Origin: Novosphingobium sediminis
GTDB taxonomy: Bacteria > Pseudomonadota > Alphaproteobacteria > Sphingomonadales > Sphingomonadaceae
Direction of reading: 5' to 3'
NCBI RefSeq assembly: GCF_007991615.1
Contig: NZ_BJYR01000009.1
Location: 62,001-126,000 of the forward strand
Length of the DNA stretch: 64,000 nt
A program made the translations under genes and the position numbers. Each line of letters begins with the position of its first letter. Within the stretch, counting starts at the first letter, position 1. The notes under the pieces are model-generated. The model was not told where the DNA came from. It worked only from the letters and a program-made list of their open reading frames with translations, and ran no database searches. Shown piece by piece: positions 8,389-18,037 of the stretch.

Positions 8389-10155
8389 TCAGGGGGAGGC
8401 CGTAGCGCCCTCGCTGCGCGGATCGGCGGCGCCGACCCAGTGGTATTTTCCGTCTGTGCCCGGCACCCACTCGATGGCATTGGCCTTGAGCCGCATCGGC
8501 ACCGCCACGACCTTGGTGTGGCCAAACGCCTGCAGCGCCGGAACCATCGCGGCAAGCGGCGTGCCGCTTTCCACGGCCAGAATCCCGCCGGGCGCCGGCA
8601 TCACGATGCCCTGCGTGATCGCGTCGCGCGCGGACAGGTTCCAATCGAGCGTGCCGATGATCACGCGGATCACTTGCGGCGGGATCGTGTAGCCACCCGC
8701 CGCCCCTGCAATCAGGCGCAAGTGGCCATCGGGGCCATAGACCACGACCGGGCTCATTGAACTGCGCGGGCGCTTGCCGGCTTCGACGCGGTTGGCGGTC
8801 GGTTTGCCATCACGGTCGGGGTCGAGGTTGAAGTCGGTCAGTTCGTTATTGAGGAAATAGCCGCCAACCATGAGGCCGGAGCCGAACGCGCTTTCGACGG
8901 TCGAGGTGTAGCTCGCCGCGTTCCCCCAGCGATCGACCGCGGCGAAGTGGGTGGTGCCGTGCTCGTCGATCGGGCCGGCCATGGCAAAGCGGTCGCTTCC
9001 ACCGGCGGGTTTGCCGGGAGCGGCTGTGTTGATCGCAGCCGTCTCGGAGATCAGCGCCGAGCGGGCGGCGACATAGGCGGGATCGGTCAGGCCCGCGGTG
9101 GGCACTGGCACGAAATCGGGATCGGCAAGCCAGGCGTCGCGGTCGGCAAAGGCGAGCCGTTCGGCCTCTGCGATAAGGTGCCACGCGGTGGGGGAGGCGG
9201 GGCCCATCGCCTTGAGGTCAAAGCGTTCGAGTTCGCCCAGCGTCTGCAGCACGGTGACGCCGCCCGCCGAGGGCGGACCCATGGTGCACACGCGGTACAC
9301 GCGGTAGCGGCCGCACACCGGATCGCGCGATTTGGCCTTGTAGGCAGCGAGATCGGCGGTCGACATCGGCGCAGGATTGCGCGGGGCGGTGCCGACCTTT
9401 GCGGCAATCGCCTTGGCATTGCCGCCCAGATAGAAGCTGTCGGCGCCCAGCGCTGCGATCTTTTCGAGCGTCGCGGCGAGCGCGGGATTGCGCACCACGG
9501 TGCCGACGGGGAGCGGGCTGCCGTCCGGTCCGAAGAACAGGGCGCGGCCAGCAGGATCGAGCCCGGCGATGTCTGAGGCAAAGCCGAGCGTATTGTTAAG
9601 GCGCGGAGTGATCGCAAAGCCTTCGCCCGCCAGCTTGATGGCTGGGCCGAACAGCACGCGCCACGGCAGCTTGCCGGTGCGCGCGTGGGCCATCGCGGCG
9701 AGGCGCAGGTTGCCCGGCACGCCGACACTGCGCCCGCCCGGCACCGCATCGCTGTGGCTCAGCACTTTGCCATCGACCTTGAACCAATCTGGCGTGGCGG
9801 CGGAGGGGGCCATCTCGCGCCCGTCGAAGCTTGCGACATTGCCCGCTTCATCCGCCGTCACGAGGAAGCCGCCGCCACCGATACCGGAGCTTTGTGGTTC
9901 GACCACGGTGAGCGCGAGCATGACCGCGATCGCCGCATCGGTAGCAGACCCGCCGAGGCGCAGCATTTCGGCGCCCGCCGCAGCGGCGCGCGGGTCGGCC
10001 GCCGTAACGACGCCAGGATCCTCGGGTATCGCGGGTGCAGCCGACGTGTTCGCGGAAACCGGGCGTGCCGCGTTGGGAAGCGGCGCGCAGGCGCTGGCCA
10101 GCGAGGCGATTGCGAGCGGGGCGAGCAGCGAGCGGGTAAGGCGGTTCATCATCAC
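8389..10155 (-). CDS. ggt: Gamma-glutamyltransferase, predicted lipoprotein precursor
   Basis: A 588-residue gamma-glutamyltranspeptidase that cleaves glutathione and gamma-glutamyl compounds outside the cytoplasm. The catalytic, self-processing Thr is residue 401 in HGTTHF, which becomes the N-terminus of the small subunit; the Gly-rich loop of the substrate site is present earlier. The N-terminus has a hydrophobic segment ending in a lipobox (LASAC, Cys23), so the precursor is probably anchored to a membrane, whereas many homologues have a cleaved signal. It lies 9 bp downstream of pyrD on the same strand and is probably co-transcribed with it. Confidence 0.93.
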   Translation of the reverse strand: MMMNRLTRSLLAPLAIASLASACAPLPNAARPVSANTSAAPAIPEDPGVVTAADPRAAAAGAEMLRLGGSATDAAIAVMLALTVVEPQSSGIGGGGFLVTADEAGNVASFDGREMAPSAATPDWFKVDGKVLSHSDAVPGGRSVGVPGNLRLAAMAHARTGKLPWRVLFGPAIKLAGEGFAITPRLNNTLGFASDIAGLDPAGRALFFGPDGSPLPVGTVVRNPALAATLEKIAALGADSFYLGGNAKAIAAKVGTAPRNPAPMSTADLAAYKAKSRDPVCGRYRVYRVCTMGPPSAGGVTVLQTLGELERFDLKAMGPASPTAWHLIAEAERLAFADRDAWLADPDFVPVPTAGLTDPAYVAARSALISETAAINTAAPGKPAGGSDRFAMAGPIDEHGTTHFAAVDRWGNAASYTSTVESAFGSGLMVGGYFLNNELTDFNLDPDRDGKPTANRVEAGKRPRSSMSPVVVYGPDGHLRLIAGAAGGYTIPPQVIRVIIGTLDWNLSARDAITQGIVMPAPGGILAVESGTPLAAMVPALQAFGHTKVVAVPMRLKANAIEWVPGTDGKYHWVGAADPRSEGATASP

Positions 10156-10164
10156 CGCTAGTGA

Positions 10165-11196
10165 CTATTCGCTGCCGACGGCCTCGGCAATGCTGCTCAT
10201 GCCCTCGGCGCGAACACGCTTGGCGAGACCGTCCACGATCCGCCGCACCAGCCCGGGTCCTTCATAGACCAGCGCGCTGTAGATCTGGATCAGACTGGCC
10301 CCGGCGCGGATGCGCGCCCAGGCATCATCCGCGCTGGCGATGCCGCCCACGCCGATCAGCGGAATCCGGCCACCGGTGGCGCTGCGGAAATCGCGCAGCA
10401 CCTGCAGCGCCAGCGGGCGCAGCGGTTCGCCCGAAAGGCCGCCCGCCTCGCCCCCAAGGGGTGAGCGCAGCGAAGGGCGGGTGATCGTGGTGTTGGTGAC
10501 GATCAGCGCATCGAGCTGCTTGTCGATCGCGATCTTGCAGATGGCATCGATATCCGTGGCGGTAAGATCGGGGGCAAGCTTCAGGAACAACTTGGTGGAT
10601 AGCGCACCGCGCGCCTCGATCACCGCATCGAGCAGGTCTGCCAGCGCGGCCGGATCCTGCAAGGCACGCAGGCCGGGGGTGTTGGGCGAGCTGATATTGA
10701 CCGTCAGGTAGCTTGCCAGCGGGGCCATGATGCGGGTCATCGCCGCGTAGTCGGCGATGCGGTCCACCGAATCCTTGTTGGCGCCGATATTGGCCCCGAC
10801 CACCCCGGGCTGGCTCTGCCGCGCCGCGAGGCGCGCTGCGACAACCTCTGCGCCCGCATTGTTGAAGCCCATGCGATTGATGACCGCGTTGTCCTCGACG
10901 AGGCGGAACAGGCGCGGCTTGGGGTTTCCCTCCTGCGGGCGCGGGGTGACCGTGCCTGCCTCGACGAAACCGAAGCCGAGGCCGAGCAGGGCGTCGGGCA
11001 CTTCGCCATTCTTGTCGAACCCGGCAGCAATCCCGACCGGATTGGGGAAGACCAGTCCTGCGACTCGCTGGCACAGCGATGGTTGCGGTGCGGCCCGGCT
11101 CCCCCGCGGCGCAGCCGCCAGAGCGGCGATCGTGAGGCGGTGGGCAGATTCGGCGGGAATGCGGAACAGCAGGGGACGGCAAATCGAATAGAGCAT
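10165..11196 (-). CDS. pyrD: Dihydroorotate dehydrogenase (quinone), class 2
   Basis: A 343-residue membrane-associated FMN enzyme that oxidises dihydroorotate to orotate with ubiquinone, the fourth step of pyrimidine synthesis. The class 2 N-terminal helical extension (RIPAESAHRLTI) is present, followed by the FMN barrel with GFGFVEAGTVTP, NRMGFNN, TVNISSPNTPGLR and the C-terminal GVGGI and GASLIQIYSAL phosphate-binding segments. It starts with a GGAGGG ribosome-binding site a little upstream. It leads a two-gene unit with ggt and is divergent from the small-RNA region. Confidence 0.95.
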   Translation of the reverse strand: MLYSICRPLLFRIPAESAHRLTIAALAAAPRGSRAAPQPSLCQRVAGLVFPNPVGIAAGFDKNGEVPDALLGLGFGFVEAGTVTPRPQEGNPKPRLFRLVEDNAVINRMGFNNAGAEVVAARLAARQSQPGVVGANIGANKDSVDRIADYAAMTRIMAPLASYLTVNISSPNTPGLRALQDPAALADLLDAVIEARGALSTKLFLKLAPDLTATDIDAICKIAIDKQLDALIVTNTTITRPSLRSPLGGEAGGLSGEPLRPLALQVLRDFRSATGGRIPLIGVGGIASADDAWARIRAGASLIQIYSALVYEGPGLVRRIVDGLAKRVRAEGMSSIAEAVGSE

Positions 11197-11337
11197 GCGT
11201 GGTCGTTTCCCTCCGGCCCCGTCCCGTTCTTGCGCAACGGTAACGGATGGTTGGCTCTATTGCCTCCCCGGACCGGCGCGCCAAGCAGCAATTGCAACCA
11301 GATTGTCGGTTAAGCACGGGTTAAGTATTGAATTCAC

Positions 11338-11498
11338 TAGGCTGTTGCAGCTGTGCCACCGATTTTGTCGAATCCGTACAATTCTTTGGCTCTGCAGTGA
11401 TCTACCAAAATCGTGCGACCCGAAGGGCTCGGTGCAGCAATGCTTCCGAGTTCTCGACTTCATGGCGGCTCGTGCCCTGGCACGGCCGCCTTTTTTTT
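11338..11498 (+). ncRNA. Candidate small structured RNA of unknown family
   Basis: The 474 bp between pyrD (minus strand) and sufR (plus strand) contain no credible gene, yet a strong rightward intrinsic terminator sits at 11464-11498. Upstream of it are complementary arms CGATTTTG (11360-11367) and CAAAATCG (11406-11413) and a CTCGG/CCGAG hairpin around 11428-11450. A weak promoter-like pair, TTGTCG at 11303 and TATTGA at 11326 with 17-bp spacing, would start a transcript near 11338, giving about 160 nt. The size resembles 6S RNA, but I cannot match its conserved core, so the family is left open. The 5' end is an estimate. Confidence 0.5.
11464..11498 (+). terminator. Strong rho-independent terminator
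   Basis: GGCGGC-T-CGTGCC (11464 on) pairs with GGCACGGCCGCC (to 11490) in a 12-bp stem with a single bulged T, followed directly by eight T residues at 11491-11498. It points rightward, with no plus-strand protein gene upstream of it inside the gap, which is the main argument for a small RNA here. It also isolates sufR from upstream transcription. Confidence 0.85.
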
Positions 11499-11583
11499 GG
11501 TGTTTTTGGACTTAACGCGCAGCGCGCGCGGTCCGCGGTGGCACAGGCTTCGCATCCTGACATTTTGGGGCATGGCTGGCTGC

Positions 11584-11631
11584 TTGCGCTTGCGTCCAGC
11601 ATCTCCTAGATAACCGGAACAGTTTGGTCCG
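11584..11631 (+). promoter_or_regulatory. Possible suf promoter and overlapping operator
   Basis: A weak promoter-like pair TTGCGC (11584-11589) and TAGATA (11607-11612), 17 bp apart, is followed at once by an imperfect palindrome CGGAAC-AGTTT-GGTCCG (11615-11631). The palindrome would cover the start site, where an Rrf2-type repressor such as the adjacent SufR could bind and autoregulate the operon. A small hairpin and a T6 run (about 11628-11655) lie between it and the gene. All of this is inferred from position and symmetry. Confidence 0.3.
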
Positions 11632-11670
11632 ATTTCGGATCGGGCGTCTTTTTTCCGGGAAAGTGCTGCA

Positions 11671-12119
11671 ATGCGACTTTCGAGCATGGCCGACTATGCC
11701 GTGGTGACGATGACCGCCGCCGCAAGCCATTGCGGACGTCATGGCGCGGGTGGTGCGCGGGTTTCGGCGCAGCAGCTGGCGGACGAGACCGGCCTGCCGG
11801 TGCCCACGGTGCAGAAGCTGGTGAGCAAGCTTTCGGCAGCCGGTCTGCTCAAGTCCGTCCGCGGGCTTGGCGGCGGGCTCAAGCTGGCGCGGCCGGCGGC
11901 AGCGATCTCGCTGGCGGATATCGTCGAGGCGGTCGAAGGTCCGATCGCGATGGCGCCGTGCAGCGTGCATGGCCGCCACGATTGCACGCTGGAAGCCGAT
12001 TGCACCGTGCGCCCGCACTGGCCGCAGGTCGATGCCGCGCTGCGCGGCGCGCTGGCCGGAGTGCCTTTGACGCAGTTGGCGCGCCCGGCCCAGGCAGCAG
12101 CGGGGGCGGGAGCCACAGC

Positions 12120-12123
<4 letters not shown>
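11671..12123 (+). CDS. sufR: SUF operon Rrf2-family Fe-S-sensing regulator
   Basis: A 150-residue Rrf2-family transcription factor, related to IscR and RirA, expected to bind an Fe-S cluster and repress the SUF operon when clusters are plentiful. The winged helix-turn-helix fills about residues 1-75 ([10 protein letters not shown] through a Gly-rich wing at 65-70). Three Cys residues at 97, 105 and 111 form the cluster-binding segment, with CxxxxxxxC and CxxxxxC spacing. The stop codon overlaps the sufB start as ATGA, so the two are translationally coupled. I use sufR in the alphaproteobacterial sense, not for the cyanobacterial DeoR-type SufR. Confidence 0.9.
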
Positions 12124-13603
<1,480 letters not shown>

Positions 13604-13607
<4 letters not shown>

Positions 13608-13990
13608 TTCTGTCGATGCTGCTGCTGAGCGGCGTGCAAATCCCCGATTCGGCGCCCGCGCTCGATGCGGTGAAGACGTGCAACCGCGTCGAGATCCGCA
13701 AGATGATCAGCAGCGAACCGCACCGCCGCACAGAATTCGCTGCCGCCGCCTATGCCGAGCAGCGCGACATTGCCCGCGAGCGCGCCATTTTGCTGGCTCC
13801 GCCTATGGCCAATCCGGCGGCTGGCACACCTGCCGGACAGGCGAGTACGGCGAACGCGTTGACCCAGATCGATGCCCGCCAGAAGCAGCTGGATGATGCC
13901 CGCGCCATCGAGACATCGTGGCGGGAGCTGTTCGACGAGATGCGCGCGGACTTCCTCGCCAACTGCAACGGCAAGAAGGACACGCAATGA
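13604..13990 (+). CDS. Small hypothetical protein inside the suf operon, 128 aa
   Basis: The ATG overlaps the sufB stop (ATGA) and its own stop overlaps the next start in the same way, so it is firmly part of the operon. The N-terminus has a short hydrophobic run ([10 protein letters not shown]), weak for a signal peptide but possible. The rest is hydrophilic, Ala-, Gln- and Arg-rich and probably helical, with a Cys at about 25 and another near the C-terminus (LANCNG). I do not recognise the family. Position suggests a link to Fe-S assembly or merely shared transcription. Confidence 0.8.
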
Positions 13991-15000
13991 CCACGACCAT
14001 CACAGTGCGTCCTGTTGCGGCTGACGATGCCGCTGAACTGGCCGAACTGCTCAACGCGGTCATCGCCGCTGGCGGGACGACCGCGCTGCAGGATCCCTAT
14101 ACGCCGGAGGCGCTGAACGCGGCCTATCTCACCGGTCCCAACGTCCACTGCTGCTTCGTGGCCGAGGACGATGACGGTACCCTTCTCGGCTTCCAGACGC
14201 TGGGGCGCTACCCCGGTCTGCCCGAGGATGTCGGCGATATCGGCACCTTTGCGCGCGTCGGCGGCACCCAGCGGGGGATCGGTTCAGCGCTCTTTGCCGC
14301 GACGACGAAGCGCGCCCAAGAACTGGGCCTGACCGCCATCAACGCGACGATCCGGGGCGACAATAGCGGCGGCCTTGCGTTCTATGCCAAGCAGGGCTTC
14401 GTTGATCATGGCGTTACCGAGGACGTCCCGCTCAAGGATGGCACCCCGGTCGACCGCGTGCACAAGCGTTTCGTCCTCCCGGTTGAGGTACAGTCGCAGC
14501 CCAAGCGCAAGCTCTCGTTGCGCTTCGGCGAGGGCGATGCGCCGACCTTGCAGAAGAAGGGGCGCGGCTGGGAGATTTCCGAAAGCCGCCTCGATGCCCT
14601 GCACGAGCGGGCCCGCGAGATGCGCCGCAATCCCACCCCCGCGCAGGAAGCGCTGGCCGATGCGCTGACCCGCGTCGAAACCGGCGGCTACAGCTTCAAG
14701 CGGCAGACGGTGATCGGCTCGGCCATCGTGGATTTCGCCTGCAAGCAGCTGATGCTTGTCGTCGAAATCGACGGCGATGCCGATGCCGCCTTTACCGCCG
14801 CTCGCGACAAGAGCCTGTCCGAAGTGGGCTACCGCGTCGAGCGCATCGCCGCTGCCGACGTGCTCGCCGATCCTGATGCCGCCGCGCAGCGCATTTCCGA
14901 TGCGATGCGCGCGCTCCACACCGAACGCCGCGCCAAGCGGTCAAGCTCCAGCAGAACTGCCACGCGCCGCCCGGCGCCGCGCCGTCCCCGGGAATACTGA
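13987..15000 (+). CDS. GNAT acetyltransferase fused to a DUF559 (Vsr-like) nuclease-fold domain
   Basis: A 337-residue fusion protein. Residues 1-165 form a GNAT N-acetyltransferase with the acetyl-CoA loop TQRGIGSAL at 94-102 and a conserved NSGGLAFYAKQGF near 127-138. Residues 195-315 match the DUF559 fold, a relative of the very-short-patch-repair PD-(D/E)xK nucleases: helix with RRNPTPAQEALAD, then IVDF with Asp249, and VVEIDG with Glu260. The His that often follows the DG is absent, so nuclease activity is uncertain. The tail is Arg/Ser-rich. The start is the ATG overlapping the previous stop (ATGA); the stop overlaps the sufC start (TGATG). Function in the SUF context is unknown. Confidence 0.85.
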   Translation: MTTTITVRPVAADDAAELAELLNAVIAAGGTTALQDPYTPEALNAAYLTGPNVHCCFVAEDDDGTLLGFQTLGRYPGLPEDVGDIGTFARVGGTQRGIGSALFAATTKRAQELGLTAINATIRGDNSGGLAFYAKQGFVDHGVTEDVPLKDGTPVDRVHKRFVLPVEVQSQPKRKLSLRFGEGDAPTLQKKGRGWEISESRLDALHERAREMRRNPTPAQEALADALTRVETGGYSFKRQTVIGSAIVDFACKQLMLVVEIDGDADAAFTAARDKSLSEVGYRVERIAAADVLADPDAAAQRISDAMRALHTERRAKRSSSSRTATRRPAPRRPREY

Positions 15001-15743
15001 TGCTCACGATCAACAATCTGCACGCCACCGTTGCCGACAAGCCGATCCTCAAGGGCCTCTCGCTCTCGATCAACGCCGGCGAAATCCACGCGATCATGGG
15101 GCCGAACGGCGCCGGCAAGTCGACGCTTGGCTACACCCTGGGCGGTCGCCCCGGCTATGAAGTGACCGGCGGCTCGGTAGAGTTCGACGGGCAGGACCTG
15201 CTCGCGCTCGAACCCCATGAGCGCGCGGCGGCGGGGCTGTTCCTCGGCTTCCAGTATCCGGTCGAGATTCCCGGCGTCTCCAACCTCCAGTTCCTGCGCG
15301 AGGCGCTCAACGCGCAGCGCAAGGGGCATGGCGAAGAGCCGCTTTCGGGCGCCGCCTTCATCAAGCGCGCCAAGGAACAGGCGGGCCTCCTGCGCTTCGA
15401 TATGGACATGCTCAAGCGCCCGGTGAACGTGGGCTTCTCGGGCGGCGAGAAGAAGCGCGCCGAGATGGTGCAGATGGGCATCCTCGCGCCCAAGCTCGCC
15501 ATCCTCGACGAGACCGACAGCGGCCTCGATATCGACGCGCTGCGGATCGTTGGCGAAGGCATCAATGCGATCATGCGCAAGCCCGACAAGGCGGTGCTGC
15601 TCATCACGCACTACCAGCGCCTGCTCGATTACGTGCAGCCGGACTTCGTTCACGTTCTGGCGGGTGGCCGGATCGTGAAGTCCGGTGGTCCGGAACTCGC
15701 GCTGCAGCTGGAAAGCGAAGGCTACGAGGCCGTGGCGGCATGA
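15000..15743 (+). CDS. sufC: SUF ATPase subunit SufC
   Basis: A 247-residue ABC-type ATPase that energises the SufBCD scaffold complex in the cytoplasm; it has no membrane partner. Walker A GPNGAGKST is at 34-42, the Q-loop is in LGFQYP, the ABC signature FSGGEKKR at 145-152, and Walker B with the SufC-typical LDETDSGLD at 168-176. The switch His is in LLITHYQRLL. It overlaps the upstream fusion gene by one base (TGATG) and the next small gene by ATGA. Confidence 0.97.
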   Translation: MLTINNLHATVADKPILKGLSLSINAGEIHAIMGPNGAGKSTLGYTLGGRPGYEVTGGSVEFDGQDLLALEPHERAAAGLFLGFQYPVEIPGVSNLQFLREALNAQRKGHGEEPLSGAAFIKRAKEQAGLLRFDMDMLKRPVNVGFSGGEKKRAEMVQMGILAPKLAILDETDSGLDIDALRIVGEGINAIMRKPDKAVLLITHYQRLLDYVQPDFVHVLAGGRIVKSGGPELALQLESEGYEAVAA

Positions 15744-16102
15744 GCCTGCTGCTTGCCCTTGCGGCTGCGGCGGGGAGCGCGGCGCCCGCAATGCCCGCCG
15801 CGTTCCACGGCGAATGGGCGCCGACTTCGGCGCTCTGCGCGGACAAGTATGCGCGCCGCATCGTGACCGCCCCGATGAACACCGAGGGCGATTACTGGGG
15901 CGTGGTCAAGGCTGTCGACATGCTCGATCAGGGCCACATCGTGGTGCGCGAAGGTGACGACGATTTCGGCGTTGCGCTGACGGCGGACTACGCGCTCGGG
16001 CCGGATGGCAAGACCATGACGCTGCGCATCCTTGATCGGAACGGTAGCAGGGCTCCCGAAAACCCCATCGCTCTGGTGCGCTGCGAGGTGGCCCGTGGAT
16101 AG
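15740..16102 (+). CDS. Small secreted hypothetical protein between sufC and sufD, 120 aa
   Basis: The ATG overlaps the sufC stop. A clear Sec-type signal (MSLLLALAAAAGSAAPAMPA) is followed by a short mature domain with HGEWAPTSALC, an aromatic DYWG motif and two Cys residues (ALCADK near the start, VRCEVA at the end) that may form a disulfide. It resembles small lipocalin-like or periplasmic domains of unknown function, but I cannot name a family. A periplasmic protein in the middle of a cytoplasmic Fe-S operon is odd. It overlaps the sufD GTG start by 8 bp. Confidence 0.78.
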   Translation: MSLLLALAAAAGSAAPAMPAAFHGEWAPTSALCADKYARRIVTAPMNTEGDYWGVVKAVDMLDQGHIVVREGDDDFGVALTADYALGPDGKTMTLRILDRNGSRAPENPIALVRCEVARG

Positions 16103-16829
16103 TCTCGCCCTCCCGACCCGCGCCGACGAGGCCTATCGCTACGCCGACCTCGCGGCGCTGGAGCGGCTGTGGCCCGTCGCGGCGCAGGAAATCCACGTCG
16201 CCGCCGGCGAGGCTGGCGCGCTGGCGATCACCGCGAATGCCGATGCTGCGGACGTGCGCGAGATCGTCATTACGCTGGAAGACGGCGCGAGCTTCGATCT
16301 GCGCGTGCTCAATGCCGGGCAGGCCTATGGCCGCATCGCGGTGACGGCCACGCTCGGCAAGGGCGCGTCGTTCCACTTCGGCGCGGCGCAGCTTGGCGGC
16401 GGCGAACAGACGCTCGAGATCGTGACCGAAGTCCGTCATCTGGCGCCCGATGCGGTGAGCCGGCAGGTCGTGCGCTCGGTGCTCGGCGGCCATGCCACGG
16501 GCACCTACCTGGGCAAGGTTCACGTCGCGCGCGGGGCCATCGGCACCGACGGCGAGCAATCGATCCGCGCGATGCTGCTGGAGCGCACCGCGACCGCCAA
16601 TGCGCGGCCCGAGCTCGAAATCTATGCCGATGACGTGAAGTGCGCACATGGCTGCGCGGTGGGTGAGCTTGATCCGATGGGTCTGTTCTACCTGCAATCG
16701 CGCGGGCTGCCGCCATCGGAAGCGAAGAAGCTGATGCTCCATGCGTTCATCGCGGAGGCTTTCTTGGGCGCGCCGGAAGGCGAAGCGCTGACAGAGGCAG
16801 CCTTGGCGGCGCTGGAGGGCTTGCTGTGA
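16095..16829 (+). CDS. sufD: Fe-S cluster assembly protein SufD (short form)
   Basis: A 244-residue SufD, the SufB partner in the scaffold complex. The start is the GTG at 16095, which gives the sensible N-terminus beginning V(M)DSLALPTRADEAYRY; a start further upstream would read out of frame through the preceding gene. The beta-helix core and the diagnostic C-terminus DVKCAHGCAVGELD and YLQSRGLPPSEAKKLM are intact. It is much shorter than the roughly 420-residue E. coli protein because the N-terminal helical part is nearly absent. Its last bases overlap sufS (GTGA). Confidence 0.93.
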   Translation: MDSLALPTRADEAYRYADLAALERLWPVAAQEIHVAAGEAGALAITANADAADVREIVITLEDGASFDLRVLNAGQAYGRIAVTATLGKGASFHFGAAQLGGGEQTLEIVTEVRHLAPDAVSRQVVRSVLGGHATGTYLGKVHVARGAIGTDGEQSIRAMLLERTATANARPELEIYADDVKCAHGCAVGELDPMGLFYLQSRGLPPSEAKKLMLHAFIAEAFLGAPEGEALTEAALAALEGLL

Positions 16830-18037
16830 GCACCGAAACTCTCACCCGCGCTGCCGAATGGCCCGGCCTGCTCAACGCCGAGGGCAAGCGCTGGCACTAC
16901 CTCGATACCGCCGCGACTGCGCAGAAACCGCAATCGGTGATCGATGCCATGACGCGCGCGATGGGCGCAGATTACGCAACGGTCCACCGCGGGGTCTACA
17001 CCCGCTCGGCCGAGATGACGCTGGCCTACGAAGCGGCGCGGCGCACCGTGGCGGCGCTGATTGGCGGGCGCGAGGACGAGTTGGTGTTCACGCGCGGCGC
17101 GACCGAGGCGATCAACCTCGTTGCGCAGACCTGGGGCGTCACCAACCTTAAGCCCGGTGATCGCGTGCTGCTGTCGCAGCTGGAGCATCACTCCAACATC
17201 GTGCCGTGGCAGCTGATCCGGGATCGCACGGGCCTCGAGATCGACGTCTGCCCGCTGACCGAGGACGGCCGGATCGACCTCGACGCGGCGGAGCGCATGC
17301 TCACCCCGGCGCACAAGCTGGTTGCCTTCGCGCATGTCTCCAACGTGCTGGGCTCGGTCCTCGATGTGCCGCGCGCGGTGGCGCTGGCGCACGGCGTGGG
17401 CGCGAAGATCCTGCTCGATGGCTGCCAGGCGGCGGCGCGGCTCCCGGTCGATGTCGCGGCGCTGGGCTGCGACTTCTACGTCTTTTCAGCGCATAAGCTC
17501 TATGGTCCGACCGGGATCGGCGCGCTGTGGGCGAAGAAGGACCTGCTCGATGCCATGCCGCCATGGCAGGGCGGCGGCTCGATGATCGACCGCGTGACCT
17601 TTGCGCAGACGACCTGGGCTCCGGCGCCGCAGCGCTTCGAGGCGGGCACCCCGGCGATCGTCGAGGCGATTGCTTTCGGCGCGGCGGCAGACTTCCTGAC
17701 CAGCCATGGCCTTGATGCGATCCACGCGCATGAGACGCGGATGGTGGCCATGGCGCGCGAGGCACTGGGGCGGATCAATTCGGTGCGCCTGTTCGGGCCG
17801 GAAGACAGCGCCGGGATCGTCAGCTTCGCACTGGAAGGCGTGCACCCGCATGATCTCGGCACGATCCTCGACGAGGAAAACGTGGCGATCCGCGCGGGGC
17901 ACCACTGCGCACAGCCCCTCATGGAGCATTTGGGCGTGCCGGCCACGGCGCGCGCCAGTTTCGGCATTTACAGCGATGAAAGCGATGTCGCCGCCCTGCT
18001 GCGCGGCATCGAGCGGACCAAAAGGATATTCGGATGA
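16826..18037 (+). CDS. sufS: Cysteine desulfurase SufS
   Basis: A 403-residue PLP enzyme that takes sulfur from cysteine for Fe-S cluster assembly. The PLP lysine is Lys224 in FSAHKLYGPTG; the cofactor-contacting His is in QLEHHSN (about 121-122); the persulfide-forming Cys361 lies in the RAGHHCAQP segment typical of group II desulfurases. The start is a GTG overlapping the sufD stop. No sufE gene is visible in the operon, so the sulfur-transfer partner is either elsewhere or dispensable. Confidence 0.96.
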   Translation: MSTETLTRAAEWPGLLNAEGKRWHYLDTAATAQKPQSVIDAMTRAMGADYATVHRGVYTRSAEMTLAYEAARRTVAALIGGREDELVFTRGATEAINLVAQTWGVTNLKPGDRVLLSQLEHHSNIVPWQLIRDRTGLEIDVCPLTEDGRIDLDAAERMLTPAHKLVAFAHVSNVLGSVLDVPRAVALAHGVGAKILLDGCQAAARLPVDVAALGCDFYVFSAHKLYGPTGIGALWAKKDLLDAMPPWQGGGSMIDRVTFAQTTWAPAPQRFEAGTPAIVEAIAFGAAADFLTSHGLDAIHAHETRMVAMAREALGRINSVRLFGPEDSAGIVSFALEGVHPHDLGTILDEENVAIRAGHHCAQPLMEHLGVPATARASFGIYSDESDVAALLRGIERTKRIFG

